Shown: one piece after another, positions 46,180 to 59,232 of the stretch
How positions within the stretch are numbered: the stretch's first letter is position 1
Layout of the letters: every line of letters begins with the position of its first letter
Assembly: GCA_949128115.1 (NCBI GenBank)
Contig: OX421966.1
Location: 34,427,042 to 34,491,041 of the forward strand
Direction of reading: 5' to 3'
DNA: 64,000 nucleotides
From: Anaspis maculata
Lineage: Eukaryota > Arthropoda > Insecta > Coleoptera > Scraptiidae
Translations under genes and position numbers: made by a program
The notes under the pieces: model-generated
What the model was told of the DNA's origin: nothing
Seen by the model: only the letters and a program-made list of their open reading frames with translations
Databases searched by the model: none

Positions 46180-46440
46180 ATTTAATTCTGTTGTTGAGTT
46201 GATTCCTGCCGAATTTGGTTCCAATCCATCGGATAAATTTTGAATAATTATAATAACAAAGCTTTGAACTTTTTTTATTATTTGACAGATGACATGCGCA
46301 GCAATACTTGAAACAGTTTTGAATACAGTTTTTCACGAGCTTTCGAACGACATATTGCAAGTCAAGTTTCGTGACATAATTATGCTTTCTGTAATTTTGG
46401 ATGGTGACATTTTCGTTTGGCATATGACAACCAAAACGTA
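46180..46440 (-). repeat. Dispersed repeat, copy 2
   Basis: See 1730-1990. Directly abutted at 46449 by the second copy of the 4.57-kb miniature element. Confidence 0.55.
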
Positions 46441-46448
46441 GAGTACTT

Positions 46449-46688
46449 GGAATACCAGAGGGACCTGTGGGCGGAGCCTAACTGCGTGAACTGAGTTCAT
46501 CTAGTGGTGCACTTAGATTTGCAGTGGGATTTTAGGTTCGCCTGTGACCTGGTAATGGTCCACCGATCCAGCTGACGGTGTTGCTTCCCCTCGTGCTTCC
46601 CTTATTTCAACACACGGACTCGTCCAAAACGATTTTTGTTTTTCTGTTTAGCCCCGCCCACAGGTCCCTGTGGTGTGCCGTTAACTCT
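46449..46688 (+). mobile_element. ~230-bp miniature inverted-repeat element, copy 2
   Basis: ggaataccagagggacctgt to gtgtgccgttaactct. Inverted relative to 4570-4796, ~90% alike by eye. Confidence 0.75.
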
Positions 46689-47249
46689 AACAGACTCATT
46701 CAACAGCAAAACACTTGGTGCCACCAAGTGTGATATATATTTGTAATCAGGATGAAAAACGGAATCGGTTTCCATGTTAAAATACAGGGTGTACGATTTG
46801 AGAAAAAAATTTCGATGTTGCACCCTGTAAGCGATGTACCATTAAAAAATTTTGTTGACAGATTCGAAACCTGCCTAAAGTCATGTGAGAATCGTTTTTC
46901 ATTCCTAAAATTATGCAAAAGGAGAATCTCCAGGAGGAGGTAAATTTTGGCCTTTTTTGAAAATTTCAAACTTGTCTTATGGACCGAGAGCCCCCAAAAA
47001 ATTTGTCTTATGACCCGATTTTCGATTAAGGATATGTTCCCACACAAAAACCCGTTGGTTTCATTCATGTACCTTATGACATAAATTTTTGACATTTTTC
47101 GAAAATTGACAAGCCTATACCAGCCTAAAGCCCCCGGTCTGACATGCAAGACAAAGAGATTTTTAACAACCTTATCAACGCACATTAGACCTACAGGGTT
47201 AAAATCATGTACCTTATGACGTAAGTTTTGAGGCACCAGCTCCCTGTCC
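46689..47249. other. Unassigned, with a worn TACAGGGTG element
   Basis: TACAGGGTG at 46785 and caccctgtaa at 46820 form a tiny or collapsed pair. tcatgtaccttatgac occurs twice as a direct repeat at about 47065 and 47207. The reverse frame 46700-47251 is not recognisable as a protein. Confidence 0.4.
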
Positions 47250-47508
47250 ATATTGCCTGTGCGTAGGCCCCCAAACCTGTTGTCATGGTAACTTTAAAAT
47301 GAAAAAAAAAGAAAAACAATGTTACTCACCTAAGTACCTAATACCTATACGAAAAAAATTACCATTGAGGGAAAAAATGAAATTTTTGGATTTTATCCCA
47401 ATTTTTTTGCAGTTTTCTTTACAAACAAGAGGAATTGGGGGCCCCATCAGATAGCTGAGGCCCCGAGGCCCGGGGCGGGCCGCCCCTACCGCCCCCCCTT
47501 AGTCCGCC
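47250..47508. mobile_element. Possible right end of a hAT-type element
   Basis: A GC-rich end, ccgccccccctta then gtccgccactg, typical of insect hAT non-autonomous elements. No left end or target duplication found. Confidence 0.35.
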
Positions 47509-49714
47509 ACTGATGCTCTTACAGTCAAAATCCCACGAAATGCTTTTCAACTACTTACATAAGCTCCTGGACTATATCTATCAACTGCTACGAATCCGTG
47601 CATTTACTTACAATCTATCAATAATAATTAGCTAAAGCGGATTATTGTTCGTGTTCACTTTCACTCAAAGACTCAATAACAAGTCAACGCGGGAGTCGCG
47701 GATTGCGATAACGCGAAAATAGTAGGTACCACTTCACTGACCACTCACTGAACTCAACACCCATAGAATTCAACACCTGATCAGCACTCACAACAGTAAT
47801 AATGGTCAGGTCAACACCAGTCACCAGTAGTCTCCATGCAGTCACCAGTCACCACTCACCTCACCACTCACCAGGCCAGGTAAAAGCGTGTAAAACTCAA
47901 AAGTCAGTTGTCAGTTGTCATTGTCAAAACACTCAAAATAAAACGCGAGTCGCAAAGCAAAACGCAAAGTTGAAACTTGAAAGTTGGCAGTGCTGCGCCA
48001 AGCGTCTCACAACCATGGCGACGACGTAATAAAATGTTTTCGTAATGTCAAAAGTCGTTTGAATTGCTTGAAATGTAAAATAAGTCCGTGATTGTAAAAT
48101 AATGTTAATATAAGAATTAGTAAGTGCAACATCATGTAAGTCTCGTTTAATATTCAAGGCTTGTATTGTAGATCTGTACGCTAAATGCTTCATGTTGTCG
48201 ACGTCATGTGAGATTTCGCGCCAATTTCTGAATGTCTCTTCTTTTCCATTGGAAGAATGAAGAAAAGTGATCATATATTATCGTGTAACGTGTAACATGT
48301 AGCGCTTTTACATGGGTAATCAGCTGGGAGAAAACGGAACATTTATCAGTACAAACTAGAATGCATTTAGGTAGCCTTTGCAAAAGCATCAGTTCTTTTT
48401 TGTGGACTTCAAACTTATTGTCTCTAGAGCATAATTATTATATTCCATTCATGATGTAAATTCAGTACCTAATGTAATTGTTTGCTGGAATTCCAGAGAA
48501 AAAGGTTGCCGGCATTGCATTTTGCATCCCTCCACGTAAGAGCGCACGATCAATTCGAAAAGTGACATTAGATACCTAACTACTAAATTTACATCGTGAA
48601 TTTTAGGTAGATAGGTAGGTACATACATACCTACCTGTGCATCACTTTAATATTTTGATGCAACTAACTAACTAACACAGCTGCTGCGGGAGTTGTAAGA
48701 CACTGCAATTGGGTCAAGAAGATGAGTATGTCTCTGGTAGTACCTATTAATTTGCATCATTTCAGTGGGTACATAATAAAGACCCAAATAAACATATGTA
48801 GGTACCTACAATGTCAGAGTGATGCACAGCGATGCAACGGATGCATGCAAAAAACTAACTCTGAAAATAGCTGTGTTAGCACCTATTTACCTATACCTAC
48901 CTATTATACCTTAACGTTTTTCATGACAACGTCACGTCAGTGGTAGAATAACACAACTGGTAGAAACATGGAGTAGAATAAATCATTATTAAGATTTCCA
49001 AAGAACCGGAATTTTACTTTGTGAGTACTTTAACTTGGCTAATTATTTTCGAGTTATTGTGTGTAGACAATACGCAGTCTAAAATAACGAATAAAGCATC
49101 TACATTAAAATGCGTAAGAGAAGGTATCCCCCGAGGTATCCCCCCGGTTGCACCAAAGAATTTAATCATGAAATGGCTATTTGAAGATTTTCTCCGGTCA
49201 ATGCCGCTCGATTGACCACAAGAAATTCATCAGGGTGTTGTGAACTAAACATTTTTTAATAATATTTCGTGAAAAGCGGAGGTGTAGAATTCAGTTTTAC
49301 GCTAGGCGCCTAGGTGATTGCTATACTTACGGCCCTACTGAACAACAAGTAAAAAGCATAAGAGTAGGTCAACAAAGAGTCGTACCTATCCAATATCTGA
49401 TATACAAGATACGCTTCTCTAACATCCGTTCAATCACGGTCGCCATCAGTGAACTTTTAGCCCGAAGTCCTGCCTCCTGATGTTTCAAGGTATGGAAAAC
49501 TGTGTTGTCTTAGTACGAATGGTACGATGCTGACTTGATTGTAACGACTTATTGCCAGATAGTTGTCTACATGTGCTGTCGCTGTGTTTAATAATGTGAC
49601 ATTAACTACTTGTCACCTTATTGCGGCATCATGTATGCGTAAGTGAAAATTTTAGAGAATACGCGAGGAATCGTGAGTTTTATTGGAGTGCATATTTGCA
49701 TTGTGGTCGATAAG
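47509..49714. other. Unassigned, mostly unique-looking
   Basis: 47650-48060 has CACTCAC-rich sequence and a less AT-rich patch around ccatggcgacgacg. TAGGTACCTA-type runs cluster at 48600-48640 and 48798. No gene supported; open frames here are short and motif-free. Confidence 0.4.
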
Positions 49715-50125
49715 GGAATCTTTACCAGTCGGTGGCTCTCCGCCTAAGCTGTCAGGTTTTTGGCAGCCACTGAGAAAATGATGCCAAAAATTGGCGCTAC
49801 TAAAAAGAATGGAACGAAAATGCCCAATGCCCAAGAGAAAACTTCCTTAGATAAACAATATGGACATTAATTTATGATATTGAATTGCACTGTGTTGTCT
49901 GTTTCCTGTATCTAGGTATGTATTTTCTTCATATCTTGCTTGCTGTTTCAATTTAATAAGCTAGAGTAGGTAGTTTTCACTACTCAGTGATGTGCTTTAA
50001 AAGAGGAAGCCTTTGGGCAATGGGCATTCTCATTCCATTTTCTTTAGTACTACCAATTTTCAGCATTATTTTCCCAGTGGTCGCCAACAAACCTAACAGC
50101 CTTGGCGAAGAATCACCGGCCAATG
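49715..50125. repeat. Inverted repeat, ~115-bp arms
   Basis: 49715-49835 pairs with 50012-50125 (tgggca(t/a)tgggcatt...ccatt(c/t)t, cattattttcccagtggtcgcc). One strand reads as a hydrophobic peptide (GILIPFSLVLPIFSIIFPVV), but the other arm has a stop, so it is not treated as a gene. Confidence 0.65.
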
Positions 50126-50625
50126 TATGGTAGAGACAATGCAATTTCCCCTAGAAGGAATTTCCCCAGATTATTTCTACCGAAATGAACTCCCTTTGGA
50201 AATAGTTTCCTGAGAAAAGAATTTTCTCAGAATCAGTTCCTCCAGAAGAAACTTCCATCGGAAATAATTTTCCTTGCAATAAATAATTATTCCCTAGGAT
50301 AAATTTCGCCTGAATGAATTTCCTTTGAAAAAAATTCGCCGAACCGCCGTTTCGTGTTCTAGTTGTTGTCGAATCAAAAATCGGTGGTAGGAGACGGTTA
50401 GCGCCCTCCGGGCATACCTGAGAAGGTCTATGTACTGCGAGGTACAGGGTGTTCACGTGAGACGGATACTCTCCCCCATCAAAAACTTTCCCTTCGTGAT
50501 AATTAAAAAAAAAGGCAAGTATAATTTTCTATTTCGTGCCGTATACAAGGTGCCGAATTTTTCTGCAACTTTTTGAAATACCCTGTATTCAATCATCACA
50601 ATCGATGCACATTTTTATCCTGATT

Positions 50626-53600
50626 GCAAAAATGCATTACACTTCTGAATTTTTTTTAAGCTTTTTTTTTAATGATGGATCCATTTCAGAAATCAGATAA
50701 GTCCCGGATTAGTGGGGGCACTAGGTGAATGAACCTTGCAAATGGTGATGAAAGCATAAAATTCGGTACACATACTCAGAATGAGCACCTCTCTTAGATA
50801 AGAGGTGGAGCCACGCCAAATTTTCACCGGAAGGGGGCTCGGGGGGCTCCTGAAAGTTGAAGGTGCTAGGGCTCCCACCAAACCGCTTATCAGTTCGTTT
50901 TATCAATTAAAAAGGAAACTCGTGAATATATCGTAAAAATTGACGACGTTTATCGCCTTGTCCCTGGAATTTTTCATGATGAAAAAAAATAAGTTCTTCG
51001 GCAGAACACACAAATTGGTTTTATTTTATTTTCACCTACAAAAAATCAATAAGGAGATGTGCAACACAATGTTTCCCACAAATTGGTATCCTCTGAATTC
51101 GTTTGTGGAGTCAAAATTTTGATGGTGTATCTTCTTGAAGAGGGGCATTCCAAAGAGTAGGCTATTTTCAACACTAAGTTCAAACAGAATTTTTTCAATG
51201 TTCTGAATCGAAATTACTAAATTCCTTCCAGCAATGCATACCTTGAACCCTTCTTTGGAAGTACCGCGTGCGATTGAACGTGGAGTAAGTCCTGAAACAC
51301 TATCAGAATTTTTCTTCTGTGATGCTACTATCCACTCTCGACCGGGGCAATTAGGTTCCTACACAGCATGCGCGGAGTGTATACACGATGCAGGGTATTT
51401 TCTCGGTTCAGTCAAATTTTTTATGATTGAAATTGTGTCATGATATTGAAATAACGTGTATACACTCCGCGCATGCTGTGTAGGAACCTAATTGCCCCGG
51501 TCGAGAGTGGATAGTAGCATCACAGAAGAAAAATTCTGAAAATGTTTCAGGACTTACTCCACGTTCAATCGCACGCGGTACTTCCAAAGAAGGGTTCAGG
51601 GTATGCATTGCTGGAAGGAATTCAGTAATTTCGATTCCGAACATTGGAAAAATTCTGTTTGAACTTAGTGTTGAAAATAGCTTACTCTTTGGAATGTCCC
51701 TCTTCAAGAAGATACATCATCAAAATTTTGACTCCACAAACGAATTCAGAGGATACGAATTTGTGGGAATCAACGTGTTGCACGTCTCCTTATTAATTCT
51801 TTGTAGGTGAAAATAAAATAAAACCAATTTGTGTGTTCTGCCGAAGAACTTTTTTTCATAATGAAAAATTCCCGGGACATAGTCCGGACGCTAAGGTCAA
51901 AATTTAGGGGGCACCCTTCACTTTAATAACAAGCAATGCCACTTGGCATACCTGTTGCCGAGACCATGTTTGACCGATTAGGATCAGGAGCCAAAGTCGT
52001 AGGTGATGCAGGCGCCGTATACAGGGTGTCGTATAGAAAAAAAGTGAAAAATTCGTATATCATTAACCGAACCAGATGGATTCACGTGAGTAGGCACATA
52101 TATCCACAATATATTACCCATCGAGGAAAAGTCAACAGTTTTGGAAAATCTTAAGCGGTTCCTGAAATATTCCGGAAAAACTGAATTTTCTTCTAAATAT
52201 TTTATTTCTCGGTAAATCAGTGAATTTTCAAGATATCGAAGTGCAACTTGGTAAGTTTATGGCGAGTATTGTCATGAATAAAAAACGATCAGGAGCCAAA
52301 TGCAGGGCTTGCTATTTCCAGAGGTAAGACAGTCAACTTTTTTTTCTTCGTCACCGCCATCTTGAGTCTCCGTTTTACTCAACAGTTGGAAAAGTGACAG
52401 TCGAATGTGAGAATGTTAGCATCCAGTCACCCTATTACAAAAAAGATGGCCTTGAAGCAAGATGAGGGTGTCTTCATCGAGAAAACATTGTCACCCAAGG
52501 TTTTCATGGTAATACGCATTTGTAGCGCCTGTGATGGCTTATGAGAATTTTGAAAGAGAAGAGTGAGTTCTTTGTCACAATTCTACATTCATTTTCAGCT
52601 GAATTACTAGAATTCATGATGATCGGTCCAAAGGTAAACTCTTGATGGCTTGCTGAACCAAATAGGTGGCGCTTTTTGGTGAGAAATGCAAAAAAAATCG
52701 GGCTATCATTATCATGTTATCCCTCACGAAGAGAAGGCTGTTGCAAAAACTGAAACAAATCAACGCTGAAATGTTTTGTGAGATTGAAGCCTATATTCTT
52801 GAGCCAATAAATGTTGAACACATGTGTCCGGTTGCCAGAGAGAAGACATGGAAGGCGTGCATGCAGACAAAAAATTCAAAATTCTTATTCACATATTTCA
52901 TTCAGAAACCCACCAAAAGTTGATGATCAACAATATTACATCCATTTTGAGATTTAGTACCAAAATTTATCATCATCGATCCAGAGACAAAATTTTGGTA
53001 GCTTTCTGAAAATAATACGTGGCTCAGAACTTGGAAAAATCTTTCTGCATGCAAGTCTCTCATGTCTTCTCTCTAACAAATGGACGCATGTGTCCAACAT
53101 TTTATGGCTCAAGATTAAAGGGTTGACTCTCCCAAAACATTTCAGCGTTGATAAGTTTGAGTTTTTGCAATAGCCTTCTCTTGGTGAGGGATGACGTGAT
53201 TATGATTGCTCGATTTTTATTGCATTTTTCACCAAAAAACGCCACATATTTGGTTCAGCAACCCACCAAAAATTTACCTTAGGACCGATCATCATGAATT
53301 TTGGTAATTCAGCTCATAATGAATGTAGAATTGTGACAAAGAGCTTACTCTGCTCTTTCAAATCTCTGATTAGCCATCACAGGCGCTGCAAATGCGTATT
53401 ACCATGAAAACCTTGGGTAACACTGTTTTCTCGATGAAGAGACCCTTACCTTGCTTCAAGGCTATCTTTTTCATAATGGGGTGACTGGATGTCAACTATC
53501 TCACATTCGGTTGTCACTTTTTCAACTGTTGAGTAAAACGGAGATTCAAGATGGCGGTCGCGAAGAAAAAAAAGTTCACTGTCTTATTTCTGGAAATGGC

Positions 53601-54376
53601 AGGCCTTGCATTTGGCTCCTGATCGTTTTTGATTCAAGACCATACTGGCCATAGAACTGCCAAGTTGCACTTCGATAACTTGAAAATTCACTGATTCACC
53701 GAGAAATAAAACATTCAAAAGAAAATTCAGTTTTTCCTGAATATTTCAGGAACCGCTCAAGATTTTCCAAAACCGTTGACTTTTCCTTGATGGGTAATAT
53801 ATTGTGGATATACATGCTTGTTCACGTGAATCCATTTGGTTTGGTTAATGATACACATTTTTTTTTACTTTTTTTCTATACGACACCCTGTATACGACGC
53901 CTGCATTGCTTGCGACTTTGGCTCCTGATCTTAATCGGTAAAACATGGTCTCTGCAACAGGTATGCCAAGTGGCATTGCTTGTTATAAAAGTGAAGGGTA
54001 TTATACCTTAACATCCGGACTAACAATACGATAAACGCCGTCAATGTTTACAATATATTCATAAGTTTCCTTTTTGATTGTCAAAACGAACTGATAAGCC
54101 ATTCAGTGGGAGTCCTAGCACCTTCAACTTTCAAGAGCCCCCCGAGCCCCCTTCCGGTGAAAATTTGGCGTGGCTCCACCTCTTATCTGAAAGAGGGGCT
54201 CATTCTGAGTACGTGTACCAAATTTCATGCTTTCATCACCATTTGCAAGGTTCATCCCAATTTTGGCTCTTAGCGCCCGCACTAGATATTTCATTACTTC
54301 TCAAAAAAAATCTGAGACGCAACTGTGAATTTTCCAATTTTTTTCAGAAATTTTTCCGAAGTGTCAGGCATTTTTG
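50626..54376. mobile_element. Fold-back element A, ~1.3-kb arms
   Basis: Ends GCAAAAATGCATTACAC and GTGTCAGGCATTTTTG. Arms include the G-rich ggaagggggctcggggggct / agccccccgagcccccttcc pair and continue to a centre near 52890-53040. TACAGGGTG 52020 pairs with CACCCTGTA 53884. The left arm is interrupted by element B. The reverse- and forward-frame peptides on its arms (e.g. PSTFNFQEPPEPPSGENLAW) are mirror copies, not genes. Confidence 0.8.
50960..51878. mobile_element. Fold-back element B, ~430-bp arms, ~97% alike
   Basis: GTCCCTGGAATTTTTCAT to ATGAAAAATTCCCGGGAC, loop of ~60 bp at 51394-51455. Inserted between gacgtttatcg and tagtccgg of element A; the opposite arm of A (54005-54035) keeps the empty site. 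Each arm carries the same ~50-residue open reading (MHTLNPSLEVPRAIERGVSP...), once on each strand. Confidence 0.88.
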
Positions 54377-54556
54377 TAATAGTGCGACGGTTAGTCAAAC
54401 CTACCTTGCATTTTATTCTAGAGCATTCAGACTTGGCACAGTTGCAGAACATACCCCCAGTTTTCTCTTAAGAAGTGGAAACAAGGTTGCAACCCCGGAA
54501 GAGCAGCGGGTTGCCTACCTAACAGGGGTAGATTTCAAAACCTCAACAAATCGTCC

Positions 54557-57542
54557 TAGTATATTGGAAATAGAATATCTGCTGGAATTAATTCAAACAA
54601 AAACGATTTTTTCACCATGGCTAGCTTTCAGTTCCCTCTTCAACATATCAAAAGTCCTCAACTCTGGGACTGCTACAAATTAGTATACAGGGTGAAAGTT
54701 TTTGTTTTTTTTACTTTATTTCTTTCTTGGAAAACCGATGACTGAAAAAAACGGTTTTGGGCTAGTTTGATAGGCCATAGTCTTCCAATAAACATATGAA
54801 AAATATACTATCCAGCAACTGCTGTGTATCAAGTTACAGGGTGAGAACTATTTTTCATCTTCAATTTTTTTTCTTGGTGGAACTGATCTAGATTGAGGTC
54901 AGTTTCAGTTCTTTTGCAAGCTTATAATGTCATACTCAACATATGAAAAGGATACATCTCTGCAACTGCTGCTTTTCAATTTACAGGGTGAAAAGTCATT
55001 TTCACGTTTCAATTTTTTTCTTGGTGAAATCGGCTCACACAACAATTGCGACTGATTATTCCATCAACTTGAAGTTTCTAGTCAAACATATCAAAATAAT
55101 ACATTTCTGATACAGCTACGTTTTTTTTACAAATTTAAATGTTTGGGTATATTCGGGTATACAGGGTGGTGAAAATTTCGATGCTCACCATTGGTATCTT
55201 GGAAACGGTAAGAGATACGAGGTCGGTTAAATTAGAAAAAAGTTGCGCATTTTTGTGGCGATTGAGAATCTGAAAAGAAACTTTGAATATTTTGATTGGT
55301 TCACGATTTATCACGAAAAAACTGAAAATTTTGATTTCAGAAATTATTTTTTATCTTTCCAACCATTCAAGCTATTTCAATCAAACTTGGTAGTTTTATG
55401 TTTTTGATCACTCCGAGTCGATCAACGTTGGCAGAAATTTTCCAGGCCTTCTAGATGTCAAATTATGATAGTCAACTTTTGTTTTTCTTATGGCCGCCAT
55501 ATTGGATTTTTGCACAAATAGATAGAGAAAAAAATTAGCTTTCCGAATTGGTAACCAACATGTTATTTTTATACATTTTAAGCGTCAAATTTTGAAATTC
55601 TCTTAAATTATTGACAAAATCGGGAATGCTTTGAAAAACATTTGAAATATTATCAATAGCAACAACAAAAAAATGACAGATGGTGTGCAATTGACGTATC
55701 GAATTTCTTAATCGTGTTTTGTGCTTGTTTGTACCGGTAGTTTATAAATTGAATTGGTCAAGGGTGTCTGTGAGTTCAAAAACGTCTGTCGGAACTAACA
55801 TATCGTTCTTGTTAAAGTTTGACAAATTTATTAGAAAAGGGGTAAGGATTACCCTAGTTTCGACAGACGTTTTTGAATTCACAGGCACCCTTGACTCATT
55901 TAATTCATGAGCTTTCGGTACAAACAAGCACAAAACACGATTAAGAAGTTACGGCTCGATACCAAGTTGGGGCTGAGACCGCCGTAAGTGCCGTTACCAT
56001 AGCAACGGCGGATACCAACTAATCAGACCGCGCTGTATTTGGCGAGTTACGCCGTCACAAACTTCGCGCCAGCAACTTGGTATCGGGCCCTTAGATACGT
56101 CAATTGAACACAATCTGTTTTTTTCTGTTGCTGCTATTGATAATATTTCAATTGTTTTTCAAAGCATTCTCGATTTTGTCAATAATTTACGAAAATTTCA
56201 AAATTTGACGCAAAAAATGTCATAAAAAGAACATGTTGGTTACTAATTTGTAAAGCTGATTTTTTTCTCTATTCATTAGTGCAAAAATCCAATATGGCGG
56301 CCATAAGAAAAACAAAAGTTGACTATCATAATCTGACATCTAGAAGGCCTTCAGACCTTCTAGACATACGTCAATTGCACACCATCTGTCACTTTTTTGT
56401 TGTTGCTATTGATAATATTTCAATTGTTTTTCAAAGCATTCCCGATTTTGTCAATAATTTACGAGAATTTCAAAATTTGACGCTTGAAATGTCATAAAAA
56501 TAAGGTGTTGGTTACTAATTCGGAAAGCTAATTTTTTTCTCTATCTACTTGTGCAAAAATCCAATATGGCGGCCATAAGAAAAACAAAAGTTGACTATCA
56601 TAATTTGACAACTAGAAAGCCTGGAAAATTTCTGCCAACGTTGATCGACTCGGAGTAATCAAAAACATGAAACTACCAAGTTTGATTGGAATAGCTTGAA
56701 TGGTTGGGAAGATAAAAAATAATTTCTGAAATCAAAATTTTCTGTTTTTTCGTGATAAATCGTAAACCAATCAAAATATTCAAGGTTTCTTTTCAGATTC
56801 TCAATCGCCACAAAAATACGCAACTTTTTTCTAATTTAACCGACCTCGTATCTCTTACCGTTTCCAAGATACCAATGGTGAGCATCGAAATTTTCACCAC
56901 CCTGTATTGCATCAAAAATTCAAAAAATCTTGAAACGCAACCAAACAGTTAAATTTGTAAATAAAAACGTAGCTGTAGCAGAAATATATTATTTTGATAT
57001 GTTTGACTAGAAACCTCAAGTTTACAGAAGAACCAGTCGCAATTGTTGTGTGAGCCGATTTTATCGAGAAAAAAATTGAAACGTGAAAATGACTTTTCAC
57101 CCTGTAAATTGAAAAGAAGCAGATGCAGAGATGTGTCCTTTCCATATGTTCAGATTGACATTATAAGCTTGCAAAAGAACTGAAACCGGCTTCAATCTAG
57201 ATCAGTTCCAACAAAAAAAAAGATGAAGATGAGAAATAGTTTTCACCCTGTAACTTGATACGCAGCAGTTGCTGGGTAGTATATTTTTTATATGTTTACT
57301 TGGAGACTGTGACCTATCAAACTAGCCTAGGACAGTTTTTTTCGGTCATCAGTTTTTCAAGAAAGAAAGAGAGTAAAGAAAAATAATAGACTTCCACCCT
57401 GTATACTGATTTGTAGCAGTCCCAGAGTTGAGGACTTTTGATATGTTGAAGAAGGGACTGTAAGCTTGCCATGGTAAAAAAATCGTTTTTGTTTGAATTA
57501 ATTCCAGCAAAGCACCTATTTTTTTCTATTTCCAATATACTA
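54557..57542. mobile_element. Fold-back element D, four concentric TACAGGGTG levels
   Basis: Termini TAGTATATTGGAAATAGAA and TTCCAATATACTA, flanked by TCC on both sides (54554-54556, 57543-57545). Levels: 54686/57395, 54835/57244, 54982/57098 and 55160/56898. The centre holds a smaller palindrome (55700-55960) and a ~230-bp direct duplication (56098-56310, 56368-56600). No transposase. Confidence 0.85.
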
Positions 57543-58056
57543 TCCGTTTTGGTGACTTCTATGGACGAGGATCGGTCCCCCACTTGGCTTTTACTAGTTT
57601 AAGGCATATGTCTACCTTGGCGATGGGTCGTGCAAGCGGCTTGTCTACCTTCCAGGGGCACAAACAAGTAATACCGGAATCATAGTGTTTCCATCACCAT
57701 TTTCAATAACTCAGTTATTTTTCAAGATATTCGAATGAAATTCGGTAGAACCATAGAGAGTAATGTCAGGAAGAGAATGCCGTGTGCTGCCACCGACCTT
57801 GCCTGCTATATTCGAAAATACGACAGTCAACTGTTTTCCTCCTTATGGCCACCATCTTGAATCCACCCATTATTGAATAACTAGAAAATCAATTGGCAAT
57901 ACAAATCATGGTCTCAAGGAATAATACAGATGCAAAAATAACTATACCCAGTGAGCAACTTCTTTTAATTTGACCAAAAAGAGCTGTAGGACCATTGGAC
58001 ACATTTTCACGAGTTTCACAGAGCTTTGGCGCTCACCATGGTCAAAATGACCATTA

Positions 58057-59232
58057 TACAGGGTGATTCATGGGTGACCTTACATAGGCTTATGGGAGAT
58101 AAAGGACTTCGAGACGAGTCAGGATCCACTGAAGAAATTTTATTTTCTCCAAAGGTTACGAAGATACAGGGTGTTTTGTGTGTTTCGTGTGAAACTTTGA
58201 TAAGCGATATTTCTGAAACAGCCAGAGGTATTTTGTTGAAATTTACCATCAATATTTCTCTGTTGGAACTCATCCCGAAGCCATACCGGGTGAGTCAAAA
58301 TCCAGGGTCGGGCTAGAAAAAAGGTGCCCTTTTTTTGTTACATCAAAAAGTACATTTTCTGATCGCTTTTCTAAAAAACTACTATCGGATTCAAAAAGCT
58401 AAGGAAAAATGCTTTAAAAATCACTCTTCAATTTAGATGGCACACCTAAACCGTTTCGACAATAAAATTAAATGCAAAATTTGTGGGTGAGTTCCCATTT
58501 TCGACCGGACATAATCGACTCATTGTTTGATTGAATTCAATAAAATTCATTTTTTGGCTTGTCTCTGTTGAATAGAAGGGCTTGGTTGAAAGAAAAATTC
58601 CAGAGCCGACCATTTTTTTTTATGACAAAATCGAGAGTGAAACCAAAATTAAACTCGATTTGGTTGTCAAAAATAAATCTTTGGCTATGGAATTTTTCCC
58701 CCTACCAAGCCCTTCTATTCCACAGAGACAAGCTAAAAACTGAATCTGAATGAATTCAATCAAACAATGAGTCGATTATGTCCGGTCAAAAATGAAAACT
58801 TACCCACAAATTTTACTTTTAATTTTTCTGTCGAAACGGTTCAGGTGTGCCATCTAAATTGAAGAGTGATTCTTGAAGCATTTTTTCTTAGCTTTTCGAA
58901 TCGGATAGCAGTTTTTTAGAAAAGCGGTCAGAAAATATACTTTTTGATAAAATAAAAAAGGGGCACATTTTTTCAATCCCGGCCCTGGATTTTGACTTAC
59001 CCAGTATGGCTTCAGGGTGAGTTCCAATAGAGAAATATTACTGGTGAATTTCAAGAAAATATCTTCATCTGTTTCAGAAATATCGCTTATCAAAGTTTCA
59101 TACGAAATACACAAAACACCTGTATCTTCGTAACCAATGGAGAAAACAAAATTTCTTCAGTGGACCCTGACTCGCATCGAAGTCCTCTATCTCTCATTAG
59201 CCTATGTAAGGTCACTCATGAATCACCCTGTA
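58057..59232. mobile_element. Fold-back element E, three concentric levels
   Basis: TACAGGGTGATTCATG pairs with CATGAATCACCCTGTA. Second level 58165 with 59117-59124, third level TACCGGGTG 58284 with ttacccagta ending 59006. The centre has a further pair, agaagggcttgg / ccaagcccttct. Confidence 0.88.

Noticed and set aside
46700..47251. 183-codon minus-strand frame
   Set aside because: AT-rich, no domain, covers a worn TACAGGGTG element and a direct repeat.
49652..50125. Membrane-protein exon (GILIPFSLVLPIFSIIFPVV)
   Set aside because: It is half of an inverted repeat, the other arm is interrupted, and no splice-compatible neighbours were found.
54078..54683. 201-codon frame across 54.1-54.7 kb as a gene
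   Set aside because: It runs through the right arm of element A, the outer palindrome and the start of element D, with fragments mirrored elsewhere in the stack.
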